Positions 53,086 through 60,938 of a stretch of DNA of 64,000 bases are shown piece after piece. Origin of the DNA: Bauldia sp963759235. GTDB lineage: Bacteria; Pseudomonadota; Alphaproteobacteria; Rhizobiales; Kaistiaceae. The DNA lies in NCBI GenBank assembly GCA_963759235.1, contig CAVWYO010000008.1, positions 124,001 through 188,000 of the forward strand, given 5' to 3'. The notes below the pieces were generated by a model. That model was given only the letters and a program-made list of their open reading frames with translations. It did not search any database and had not been told where the DNA came from. The position numbers and the translations under genes were made by a program. Position 1 is the first letter of the stretch. Every line of letters begins with the position of its first letter.

Positions 53086-54010
53086 ATGGACGGGCATATC
53101 GGCATTCAGCCTGACGGATTTGCCCCGTTTGGAGCCAACGGGACGTGGTATCGGGTCCTCGGCGACGTGACCGGGCCCAAGCCGCCGGTGGTGGTGATCC
53201 ACGGGGGGCCCGGCCTTCCTCACGACTACCTCGAGGCCTTTGCCGCTCTCACGGCCGAGGACCACGCGGTGGTCTTCTATGACCAGATCGGCAGCGGCCG
53301 ATCCACGCGGTTGCCGAACGCAGGCGCCGACTTCTGGACACCGTCGCTCTTCGTTGCCGAACTCGACAATCTGATCGCCCATCTCGGCATCGCCGGCAGC
53401 CATATTCTGCTCGGTCATTCGTTCGGCGCCGGGATTGCCGCCGAATATGCGGCAAGGACGCCGCGCGGCCTCAAGGCGCTGATCCTCGCCAATGGCTTTG
53501 CCTCGATGCAACTGTTCAGAGCCGGTCTTGAGCGGTTGCGGGGGGAATTGCCAGGCGACCTCAAGGCGATGCTTTCGAGGCACGAGCGGTCGGGCACCAC
53601 CGATTCCCCGGACTATCAGGCCGTGATGGAACAGTTCTTCGTGCGCCACATTTGCCGCGCCGTTCCATGGCCCCCGGAACTGATGCGCTCTCTCGCCGAC
53701 TTCGCCGCGAACCCGGTCGTGTTCTCAAGCATGTACGGTGCCGGCCTCTTTCAGCTCACCGGAACGCTCAAGTCCTGGTCGATCATCGATCGAACTCGAC
53801 CGCATAGACGTCCCGACCCTGGCTTTTCGCGGCGCCTACGATGAGGTGACCGAAGACGCCTTTCAGCCCTTCGTCGATGCCGTTCCCGGGGTCGAGCATT
53901 GCGTTTTCGAGGCTTCCAGCCACACGCCTCACATCGAGGAGCGCGACCGTTGCCTCGCGCGCATCATGGATTTCCTTCGTCGGTCGGTGGCGGCAGGCCG
54001 CCAGGCATGA
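53086..54010 (+). pseudogene. Proline iminopeptidase-like alpha/beta hydrolase, frameshifted
   Basis: The frame from the ATG at 53086 (site gggag upstream) encodes a prolyl aminopeptidase-type hydrolase: VVVIHGGPGLPHDY, the nucleophile elbow LLGHSFGAGIA and a cap domain. It matches until SWSII near 53784, then goes out of frame and stops at 53844. The continuation ELDRIDVPTLAFRGAYDEVTED, with the acid residue, and the histidine in ASSHTPHIEERD lie in another frame and run to 54010. At 53785-53792 the sequence is ATCGATCG; removing one ATCG would restore the frame. So a 4-bp duplication broke the gene, or it is a sequencing error. Without the second part the catalytic Asp and His are lost. Confidence 0.85.
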
Positions 54011-54143
54011 CGTAGCTTTGCAGGACGGAGGCCCTCACGGCGGCCGATGCGAGCAGCTTACGCGGCGGCTTGGCCTCATCGCGGCGGCGTTGGGGTGGAC
54101 CGGGACCGGAAGGCACCCTATAAATGCGGCCGTTGGCGCCCGC

Positions 54144-54171
54144 TTGGCAACGCGACGCTCGGATCTATGAA
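54144..54171 (+). promoter_or_regulatory. Candidate promoter of tRNA-Gln
   Basis: TTGGCA at 54144-54149 and TATGAA at 54166-54171, 16 nt apart, would start transcription about 25 nt before the tRNA. Seen by eye only. Confidence 0.4.
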
Positions 54172-54202
54172 CGCGCCGAGCCACGATATCAGAGCCTTGG
54201 AT

Positions 54203-54276
54203 TGGGGCATCGTCTAACGGTAGGACAGCGGACTCTGACTCCGCCAGTCTAGGTTCGAATCCTAGTGCCCCAGCCA
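54203..54276 (+). tRNA. tRNA-Gln (anticodon CTG)
   Basis: A 74-nt cloverleaf: acceptor arms TGGGGCA and TGCCCCA, the T-arm with GGTTCGAATCC, and the anticodon stem GCGGA/TCCGC around loop CTCTGAC, giving anticodon CTG for CAG codons. The 3' CCA is encoded. It stands alone, next to accessory genes on its downstream side. No second copy of its 3' end was noticed in the window. Confidence 0.97.
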
Positions 54277-54464
54277 CGCCAGTGTTTCTTTATAAAAACA
54301 AATACTTACCGGTCTGCGCTCAAAGAGCCACAGCCGGCAGGGCATGCCAAGTCCGGCTTAGACGAACTCGTCGGCGGCTGAGGTGAGGCATCGGCCGCGA
54401 GATTTTGCGACCACCGGCCGTCGTCAGAGTTTGGCGCAGCGTGCCGTATCTCATTGAATGTCCC

Positions 54465-54501
54465 TTGAATCGAGGCATGTGTATGCTATTGTCATACACA
54501 T
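54465..54501 (+). promoter_or_regulatory. Promoter and operator palindrome of the toxin-antitoxin pair
   Basis: ATGTGTATG at 54477-54485 and CATACACAT at 54493-54501 form a perfect 9-bp inverted repeat with a 7-nt centre. A promoter of TTGAAT (54465-54470) and TATTGT (54487-54492), 16 nt apart, has its -10 box inside the palindrome. This fits autorepression by the ribbon-helix-helix antitoxin encoded 26 nt downstream. Confidence 0.7.
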
Positions 54502-54526
54502 AAGAGACCCGACAGGAACACCTCCC

Positions 54527-54790
54527 ATGACCTCCACCGTGCTCAGCGTGCGCGTCAGCAAAGAGGAACGCGCCATCCTCGAGGCCGCGAGCGAACGGGC
54601 GCGGACCAGCCTCAGCGAATTCGTTCGCCGCAAGGCAGTCGATGCGGCAGAAAGTGAAATGCTGGAGCGGCGCATCGTCACAATTCCCGCCAAGGATTGG
54701 GAGGCGTTCGAAGCTTGGGCGCGGCGGCCGGCCGAGGACATCCCGGCGTTAAAAGAACTCGCCGGCACGCAGCCGACATGGCGGCGGTGA
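54527..54790 (+). CDS. DUF1778 ribbon-helix-helix antitoxin (TacA type)
   Basis: An 87-residue protein. The N-terminus STVLSVRVSKEERAILEAA is a ribbon-helix-helix DNA-binding domain and SLSEFVRRKAVDAAE is its second helix. The C-terminal part (AKDWEAFEAWARRPAE) is the toxin-neutralising region of the DUF1778/TacA family. The ATG at 54527 is chosen because it starts right at the domain; an upstream in-frame start lies within the operator. It overlaps the toxin gene by 13 nt and likely represses the shared promoter through the upstream palindrome. Confidence 0.9.
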   Translation: MTSTVLSVRVSKEERAILEAASERARTSLSEFVRRKAVDAAESEMLERRIVTIPAKDWEAFEAWARRPAEDIPALKELAGTQPTWRR

Positions 54791-55290
54791 CGCCGCCACG
54801 CCCTCTTGCCGAGAATGATGATCGCAGCGGCTTCGATTGCGGACGAGAATCCCTCAATGCTTGGTTCCGCCACAAGGCCTGGGCGAATCAGGCGGCGGAT
54901 GTCTCCCGCACCAATGTCATCTCTGATCCGGCAAGTGGCGAGATCGTCGGCTACGTCACCTTGAGCACCGCGCAGATTGAACGCGCCTTCCTGCCCAAGG
55001 CCCATCGCCGCAATAAGCCCGATCCCGTTCCTGCCATCCTTCTTGGGCAGTTGGCGGTGCACAAGGACCATCAAGGCCGGGGCCACGCACGCTCGCTGTT
55101 GCTGTTTGCATTGAGGACGGCAGTGCGCATCTCAAGGGAAGTGGGCAGCTTCGGCGTGATCGCGCATCCGATCGACGACACGGTGCGGGCATTCTACCGC
55201 CGATGGGGCTTTGTCGACCTGCCTTTTGATCCCCAGGGCGCGATGATCGTGCGCACCATCGATTTGGAAAAGGCCGGCATCGTCCCCTGA
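54778..55290 (+). CDS. GNAT acetyltransferase toxin (TacT/AtaT type)
   Basis: A 170-residue GNAT-family toxin. It contains FDCGRESLNAWFRHKAWANQ (typical of TacT), the acetyl-CoA loop LAVHKDHQGRGHARSL near residue 100, and the catalytic tyrosine in RAFYRRWGF. Known relatives acetylate the amino group of aminoacyl-tRNAs and block translation. The start overlaps the antitoxin by 13 nt, giving coupled translation. All key residues are present, so it appears active. Confidence 0.9.
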   Translation: MAAVTPPRPLAENDDRSGFDCGRESLNAWFRHKAWANQAADVSRTNVISDPASGEIVGYVTLSTAQIERAFLPKAHRRNKPDPVPAILLGQLAVHKDHQGRGHARSLLLFALRTAVRISREVGSFGVIAHPIDDTVRAFYRRWGFVDLPFDPQGAMIVRTIDLEKAGIVP

Positions 55291-55467
55291 GCGCGCGCCA
55301 TCATTCGGAAGGACGCGGCCAATCATACGGATCAAGTGGAATCGCTTTTCGCACCAAACAAGCGAACGCTCCTGCAACCCAATGCTGAATTTTCGATGCA
55401 GCGGATCAATATAAGTTGCTGAAAAAAAGCGAGAAATCCCGCCGACGAAGTCCGAGGCGACCCAAGT

Positions 55468-55740
55468 CTAGGAGCCGATACGGATCAGGGCCGTCAGCAG
55501 CGCGGCCACGATGGCGCCGCTGACGATCGGCGCCAGGGTGGGATGCGCGCCGCGCCGACGGGCAGTCCAGCGCGCGACGATGCCGACCATCGCTGCGGGC
55601 AGGAAGACCAAGGCCCAGGCGCCGATGGTCTGGCCCAGGCCGACGATGGAATCGATATAGAGCATTCGCGTCCCGCTGGCGTCGAGCCCGACGATGCAGA
55701 GCGCGGCAATCACCCCGATGGCCGCAAGGACCGTTTCCAT
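55468..55740 (-). CDS. Small membrane protein of unknown function
   Basis: A 90-residue protein with three predicted transmembrane segments (about 3-20, 32-55 and 68-88). The ATG at 55740 begins METVLAAIGVIAALCIVGLD. A longer frame from 55809 adds a polar stretch and is less likely. No family is recognised. It is divergent from the dehydratase region. The 177 nt between the toxin gene and this gene hold nothing clear. Confidence 0.5.
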   Translation of the reverse strand: METVLAAIGVIAALCIVGLDASGTRMLYIDSIVGLGQTIGAWALVFLPAAMVGIVARWTARRRGAHPTLAPIVSGAIVAALLTALIRIGS

Positions 55741-55967
55741 CCCCTCGGGCTCCCGATCGGCCGGCCGACTGCCGGCAAGCGCCATCTTAACCAATAGAGG
55801 CGGCGCCATAACCCGAAGTGCATCTTATCCAACGGTCGTGCGGCGCCGGTGAACCGCCGCATCTTCCCGCCGGAAAAGCGTCTCGTCATAGTCTCGCATC
55901 AACTCGACCAAGCCCCACCCGGCTTCTTGGAATCCGATGATCCCTCCTCGCCGCTGGAAGGGTCGCC

Positions 55968-56024
55968 GGGGCGATTGGGGTGAAGTCGGCGCAAGTCCGC
56001 AAGCCCGGGAGACGTTGACTGCAT
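55968..56024 (+). promoter_or_regulatory. Cobalamin-riboswitch-like element upstream of the diol dehydratase
   Basis: The 5' leader holds GGGGTGAAGTCGGCGCAAG followed by TCCGC (55977-56000), resembling the cobalamin riboswitch core (GGGAA...CGGUGxAAxUCCG), and then AGCCCGGGAGACGTTGACTG (56002-56021), resembling the B12 box. The CGG/CCG and GGG/CCC pairs could form P5 and P4. The usual CCCGCxACUGU segment and P6 are not seen, so it is either a reduced variant or a chance match. The gene after it encodes a B12-dependent enzyme. The rest of the gap from 55741 to 56108 shows nothing else definite. Confidence 0.3.
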
Positions 56025-56108
56025 ACCGATTTGATGACCAGTCTTGGCGAAAAGGCTACCGGTTCTGCGGTGAATACCCGCCGCGGCAATGATCACGAGG
56101 CACGGGGC

Positions 56109-58373
56109 ATGGCTGCGAACCGCTGGCGGCGCTTCTCGGATTGGGACGACCGCCCGCTGAGGCTCGACAAGTTCGCCGTCGAAGACGCCGAAAACGGCTT
56201 CGCCGCCTTCTCCAGCCCCCACGATCCGAAGCCCGGCATCGTCGTACGCCGCGGGCGCGTCGTCCAACTGGACGGCGTGGCCGAAGCCGATTTCGACATG
56301 ATCGACCTCTTCATCGCGCGCTATCATCTCGACCCGGCCGTCGCCACCGAGGCGATGGCGATCCCCTCCCCCGACATCGCCCGCATGCTGGTCGACATGA
56401 ATGTGCCGCGTACCGATCTGGTCCGCCTCGCTCACGGCCTCACCCCGGCGAAGCTCGCCGAAGTGGTCGCCGAGCTCAACGCGCTGGAAATCGCCTTCGC
56501 CTATTCGAAGATGCGGGCGCGCCGGACGCCCGGCAATCAGGCCCACGTCACCAACGCCAAGGACGACCCGCTGCAGCTCGCCGCCGACGCGGCGATCGCC
56601 GTCGCGTTCGGCTTCGACGAGATCGAGACCACCATGCGGGTGTCGCGGAACGCCTGGGCCAACGCGGTTGCCTGTGCCGTCGGCTCGTCGGTCGGCCGCG
56701 CCGGCACGCTCTTCCAGTGCTCCAGCGAAGAGGCGGAGGAGCTGAAGATCGGCATGGCCGGCTTCACCTCCTATGCCGAGACCGTCTCGGTGTACGGGAC
56801 CGAGCGGGCCTTCATCGACGGCGACGATACCCCGTGGTCGAAGGCGTTCCTCGCCACCGCCTATGCCTCGCGCGGCATCAAGATGCGCTGCACGTCGGGC
56901 GCCGGCTCCGAGCTCCTGATGGGCTTCCACGAAAAGAAGTCGATGCTCTATCTCGAGGCGCGCTGCCTTTGCCTGCAGCGGGCGATGGGCGTCCAGGGGA
57001 CGCAGAACGGCGGCATCGACGGCGCGCCGGTCACGGCGACGGTTCCCGGCGGCGTTCGCGAGATGATGGCCGAAAACCTTGTCGCCGTCTGGCTCGATCT
57101 CGAATGCGCCTCGGGCAACGATGCGCGCTCCACCGAATCCGAAATCCGCGTCGGGGCGAAGATCCTGCCCTTCCTCATCGGCGGCTCCGACCTCATCTGT
57201 TCGGGCTTCGGCTCGATCCTCAAATACGACAACTCGTTCAACCCATCGCTCCTGAACGGCGAGGAGCTCGAAGATTACCTCGTTCTCCAGCGCGATTTCG
57301 AGGCCGACGGCGGCTTGACGCCGATCACCGAGGAGCAGGCGCTGGATCTCCGGCGGCGGGCGGTCGATGCCATCGCCGCGGTGTTCGACGAGCTCGACCT
57401 CGCCCATCCGACAAACGACATGAAAGCGAGCGTCGTGGTGGCGTCGGGATCGGACGAGACCGAAAGCTACCGCCCCGGGGAAGTCGGCAAGATTTCGGAG
57501 CGAATCCAGGAACGCGCGATCACCGTGGTCGAGGTGATCAAGGCGCTCCATGCGCGGGGCTTCGTCGAAGAGGCGGACAATCTCCTGTGGCTGGTGAAGC
57601 TCCGTATTTCCGGCGACTACCTGCAGACGTCGGCGATGGTCCGTGACCGCAAGGTTCTGAGCGCCATCAACGATCCCAACGACTATCGCGGCCCCGGCAC
57701 CGGCTACCGGCTGTCGGCGGCGCGCCGCCGGGAGATCGCGGCGATCCGCGATGTCCTCGACCGCGAGACGGTCCTCGCCCAGGAGGAGGAGTTCGCCCGG
57801 ATCGAGGCACGGGGAATCGCGTTCAACCGCGTCGGCGAGGCTTCGGTCGGCGACGACCCGCGCGAAGTGGTCATCGGCGTTTCGCCGGCCTTCGGCGTCA
57901 AGCTCTTCAGGACGATGAGCGGCATCCCGGTGGGCGACCTCCTCGGGGCGATCGTCGCGGGGATCGAAAGCGCCGGCGGCGTCGCCCGGGTGGTTCGGCT
58001 CCGACATACGGCCGACACCTCCTTCCTTGGCCTGTCGGCGGCCCGGCTCTCCGGTTCCGGCGTCGGCATCGGCATCCAGGCGAAGGGGACTGCCGTCATC
58101 CATCACGCCGACCGGCTGCCCCACAACAACCTGGAGCTCTTCTCCAACGCCCCGATCACGACGCTGCAGCACTATCGCGATCTCGGCCGCAACGCCGCGC
58201 TCTACGCAAAGGGCGAGCTGCCCGAGCCGGTGGTGGTGCCGAACCACGGCGAGGCGATGGGATCGCGCTACCATGCCCGCGTCGCGCTGATCTACGCCAT
58301 CGAGACGTCGCTCACCGCCGACGGCGCGCCGCCCGAGGAGATAGAGGTGAGCCGCGCGGGGGTGCCGGCATGA
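56109..58373 (+). CDS. B12-dependent diol/glycerol dehydratase, fused large and medium subunits
   Basis: A 754-residue protein. Residues about 1-560 match the large (alpha) subunit of propanediol/glycerol dehydratase: FDMIDLFIARYHLDP, KMRARRTPGNQAHVTN (substrate and metal Gln/His), VYGTERAFIDGDDTPWSKAF, GVQGTQNGG and LDLECASGND (catalytic Asp). Residues about 582-754 match the medium (beta) subunit: VVIGVSPAFG, GSGVGIGIQAKGTAVIHH and NNLELF. Normally these are separate chains. The enzyme removes water from 1,2-diols by an adenosylcobalamin radical, giving aldehydes. The ATG at 56109 follows a gagg site; an ATG at 56031 is in frame but adds no homologous sequence. The stop overlaps the small-subunit start (ATGA). 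Confidence 0.92.
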   Translation: MAANRWRRFSDWDDRPLRLDKFAVEDAENGFAAFSSPHDPKPGIVVRRGRVVQLDGVAEADFDMIDLFIARYHLDPAVATEAMAIPSPDIARMLVDMNVPRTDLVRLAHGLTPAKLAEVVAELNALEIAFAYSKMRARRTPGNQAHVTNAKDDPLQLAADAAIAVAFGFDEIETTMRVSRNAWANAVACAVGSSVGRAGTLFQCSSEEAEELKIGMAGFTSYAETVSVYGTERAFIDGDDTPWSKAFLATAYASRGIKMRCTSGAGSELLMGFHEKKSMLYLEARCLCLQRAMGVQGTQNGGIDGAPVTATVPGGVREMMAENLVAVWLDLECASGNDARSTESEIRVGAKILPFLIGGSDLICSGFGSILKYDNSFNPSLLNGEELEDYLVLQRDFEADGGLTPITEEQALDLRRRAVDAIAAVFDELDLAHPTNDMKASVVVASGSDETESYRPGEVGKISERIQERAITVVEVIKALHARGFVEEADNLLWLVKLRISGDYLQTSAMVRDRKVLSAINDPNDYRGPGTGYRLSAARRREIAAIRDVLDRETVLAQEEEFARIEARGIAFNRVGEASVGDDPREVVIGVSPAFGVKLFRTMSGIPVGDLLGAIVAGIESAGGVARVVRLRHTADTSFLGLSAARLSGSGVGIGIQAKGTAVIHHADRLPHNNLELFSNAPITTLQHYRDLGRNAALYAKGELPEPVVVPNHGEAMGSRYHARVALIYAIETSLTADGAPPEEIEVSRAGVPA

Positions 58374-58798
58374 GCCGCGCCAAGCTGACCACCGCCGACT
58401 ACCCGCTCGCCGAGAAGCGCCCGGACCTGATCCAGGGACCGGGCGGAGCCAAGCTGGAAGACATCACCCTCGACGCCATCCTCACCGGCAAGGTGACGCT
58501 CAAGGATCTGCGGATCACGCCGGACGCGCTCCGGCTTCAGGCGGAGATCGCCCGCGCCGCCAATCGCAGCACGCTCGGCGCCAACTTCGAGAGAGCGGCG
58601 GAACTCGTCGATGTCCCCCAGGATTTCATCATGCGCGTCTACGAGTTGCTGCGCCCGGGCCGGGCGAAAGACAAGGCACCTCTCCTCGAGGCGGCGCGGA
58701 CCCTCAGGGAAACCTACAAGGCCGACCGCATGGCCGCCTTCATCGAGGAGGCGGCGGAGGTCTACGAGCGGCGAGGCCTGTTCACCTACCGCTACTGA
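58370..58798 (+). CDS. Diol/glycerol dehydratase small subunit
   Basis: A 142-residue gamma subunit: DYPLAEKRPDLIQGPGGAKL and LEDITLDAILTGKVTLKDLR, then NFERAAELVDVP and AEVYERRGLFTYRY, all as in PduE/DhaB small subunits. It starts within the stop of the fused subunit. Together they would form an (alpha-beta fusion)-gamma dimer. No separate medium-subunit gene exists, which supports the fusion being genuine. The extended N-terminal tail that mediates microcompartment targeting in some homologs is short here. Confidence 0.92.
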   Translation: MSRAKLTTADYPLAEKRPDLIQGPGGAKLEDITLDAILTGKVTLKDLRITPDALRLQAEIARAANRSTLGANFERAAELVDVPQDFIMRVYELLRPGRAKDKAPLLEAARTLRETYKADRMAAFIEEAAEVYERRGLFTYRY

Positions 58799-58802
58799 CC
58801 GC

Positions 58803-59522
58803 ATGGGAAAGAACACGGACGGCGAGAGAATGAACTGGAAGACGGACTATCGGTCGATCTACTACCTCGGTGCGCCGGAGCCGGACGACATCGACATCAT
58901 ATGGCCCGAAACCGCCCTCCTCGTCATCGACGTCCAGAACACCTACCGGCTGCGGCCGGATCGGGCCAGCCTGCCGGCGGCGGAGCAGGCGCGATACGAT
59001 CTGTGGACGCCTTTCCATCGCCGTCTTGAAGAGGTGCTGGTCCCCAACACGCGCGACCTTCTCGACCGCTTCCGCGCCAACCGCATCGAATGCCTCTTCG
59101 CGCGGATCGCCAGCCACACCAAGGATGGCCGCGAGCGCTCGCTCAGCCACCGGAAACCGGGCTGGAACGACCTGCTTTTGCCCAAGGAGGAATGGGCTTC
59201 CGAAATCGTTCCGGAACTCGCGCCTGAGGGCGACGAGATCGTCGTGACCAAAATGACGGACAGCGCCCTCGCCGGCAGCAACCTCCGGCTGCTTCTCGCC
59301 AATATGGGCGTGCGGACCGTCGTGTGCTGCGGGGTGTTCACCGACCAGTGCGTGTCGTCGACCGTCCGCAGCCTGGCCGACGAGAGCTTCAACGTGGTCG
59401 TGGTCGAGGACTGCTGCGCGGCTGGATCGGAAGCGTTGCATCACAAGGAACTGGAGATCATCAACATGATCTACTGCAACGTGATGTCGAGTGCCGAACT
59501 GAAGGCGATGATGGGGCTGTAG
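58803..59522 (+). CDS. Isochorismatase-family cysteine hydrolase
   Basis: A 239-residue hydrolase. The catalytic Asp is in LLVIDVQNTY, the Lys in VVTKMTDSALAGS and the Cys in CGVFTDQCVSSTVRS, the full triad of the family. Members split amides or enol ethers such as nicotinamide, biuret, N-carbamoyl compounds or isochorismate. The start is uncertain: ATG at 58803 is 4 nt after the dehydratase gene, and another at 58830 is preceded by a ggcgag stretch. It is co-transcribed with the B12 enzyme, so it probably acts on the same substrate or its product. Confidence 0.85.
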   Translation: MGKNTDGERMNWKTDYRSIYYLGAPEPDDIDIIWPETALLVIDVQNTYRLRPDRASLPAAEQARYDLWTPFHRRLEEVLVPNTRDLLDRFRANRIECLFARIASHTKDGRERSLSHRKPGWNDLLLPKEEWASEIVPELAPEGDEIVVTKMTDSALAGSNLRLLLANMGVRTVVCCGVFTDQCVSSTVRSLADESFNVVVVEDCCAAGSEALHHKELEIINMIYCNVMSSAELKAMMGL

Positions 59523-59566
59523 CGTCGCCGTGGCGTCGCTGGCATGCGATGTGCACGGCGAGACCG

Positions 59567-59620
59567 GTCAAATTTGACAAGCGACAAGTCAAGAGGGCTG
59601 GTGCGGAGACGACGTATAAA
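59567..59620 (+). promoter_or_regulatory. Operator-like GTCAA/TTGAC cluster with a TATAAA -10 box
   Basis: GTCAAATTTGAC at 59567-59578 is a perfect palindrome, and a further GTCAA lies at 59588-59592. TATAAA at 59615-59620 could be a -10 element without a good -35, as in activator-dependent promoters. It sits in the 248-nt gap between the hydrolase and the transporter operon, about 150 nt upstream of the binding-protein start. Confidence 0.4.
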
Positions 59621-59770
59621 GAAGAGTCCGACACCCGCACCTTCGAGCAGCGTCCGTGACAGCCGGGATTTCCGGAAACGCGACGGAGGACGGGTTGGAC
59701 GGTTTGGGCGAAACCGAAGAGACATGACGACCGACGGACCCGACAACCGGGTTTGAGAGAGGAGATTGGT

Positions 59771-60934
59771 ATGGGACGCAATGGCATCAACCGGCGCAAT
59801 TTCATGCAGCAGTCCGCCATGTTCGCGGCGGCATTCGCGGCCGGTTCGGGCGGAATGTTCCGCCAGGCTCTGGCCGCTCGCGACAAGGAACTGAACATTC
59901 TTTGTTGGGAGGGCTATAACTCGGCCCAGGTTCTCGATCCGTTCCGCACGGAGAAGGACGCCACCGTAAAGGCCGAGTCGCTCACCAACGACCCGACCAT
60001 GATCAACCGGCTGCGCGCCGGCGAGATCAACGTCTGGGATCTGATCAACGTCAACAATCCCTGGGCCCGCAAGGTGATGTATCCCGAAGGGCTCATCAAG
60101 CCGCTCGACCGGGCGGCAATGGAGCCTTACTTCGACAAGATGCTGCCGATGTTCAAGCCGCCCTATCACTGGGCGATGAGCGATGACGGCAAGGAGCTCC
60201 TCGGCATGTGCCAGCGCTTCGGTCCCTACAGCTTCGTCGTGAACACCGACAAGGTCAGTCGGGCGACCGCCGAGGACCAGGGCTGGGACCTGTGGAACGA
60301 TCCGGCGAACGACGGCAAGTACGGCATCCTCGAATCGGATGACTGGAACGTCTTCGACATCTGCCTGATCTCCGGCTTCGATCCCTTCCGCGAGCACACC
60401 CCCGACGAGACGGCCAAGTTCACCGAGACGGCGAAGCGGGTCTTCAAGGGCGCCAAGGTGGTCGGCGACATCGCAACCATGAACCAGGCCTTCGTCGCCG
60501 GCGAGATCGATTTCCACATGACCGGTGGCACCTATAGCGCCTCGCCGGCGCGGGCGGACGGCTATACCAATGTCCGCGGCATCACGCCGAAGAAGGGGCC
60601 AATGGCCGGCGGCAAGGGCGGCGTCTCGTGGATCGAGGTGACGTCGACCGTCAACAATCCGGAGCTTTCGCCGCTGGCGGTGGAGTTCCTCAAATACGTG
60701 CAGAAGCCGGAGACGGCGCACGTGGTCGCCTTCGCCGAGGGTACGTTCAATCCGGTCGCGCAGATGGCGAATCCGGAGTGCTTCAATCTCTTTACGGCGG
60801 ACGAGCTCGACGCCATCCAGTGGGACAGCCTCGACGAGGAGATGGCCGGGTCGATCGAGTACGACATCGTCCCCGACTACGACAAGCTCCTCGATCTGAT
60901 GACCGCCGCCAAGCGCGAAGCGTCCGGCGGCTAG
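59771..60934 (+). CDS. ABC transporter substrate-binding protein, PotD-like (Tat-exported)
   Basis: A 387-residue periplasmic binding protein. The ATG at 59771 has a strong gagaggag site. The N-terminus NRRNFMQQSAMFAAAFAAG is a twin-arginine signal peptide, implying export in folded form. The mature protein begins ELNILCWEGYNS, the pattern of spermidine/putrescine binding proteins (SBP_bac_8/PotD). It is followed by its ATPase and two permeases. The ligand is likely cationic or polyol-like, but cannot be fixed from sequence. Confidence 0.9.
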   Translation: MGRNGINRRNFMQQSAMFAAAFAAGSGGMFRQALAARDKELNILCWEGYNSAQVLDPFRTEKDATVKAESLTNDPTMINRLRAGEINVWDLINVNNPWARKVMYPEGLIKPLDRAAMEPYFDKMLPMFKPPYHWAMSDDGKELLGMCQRFGPYSFVVNTDKVSRATAEDQGWDLWNDPANDGKYGILESDDWNVFDICLISGFDPFREHTPDETAKFTETAKRVFKGAKVVGDIATMNQAFVAGEIDFHMTGGTYSASPARADGYTNVRGITPKKGPMAGGKGGVSWIEVTSTVNNPELSPLAVEFLKYVQKPETAHVVAFAEGTFNPVAQMANPECFNLFTADELDAIQWDSLDEEMAGSIEYDIVPDYDKLLDLMTAAKREASGG

Positions 60935-60938
60935 TGGA

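Noticed and set aside
54203..54276. tRNA-Gln as an integration site with a downstream attachment repeat
   Set aside because: No integrase gene and no second copy of the tRNA 3' end were found in the window, so an integrated island is not supported, although the right end could lie outside.
55899..58274. A 791-residue minus-strand frame opposite the dehydratase
   Set aside because: It is an antisense shadow of a strongly conserved enzyme.
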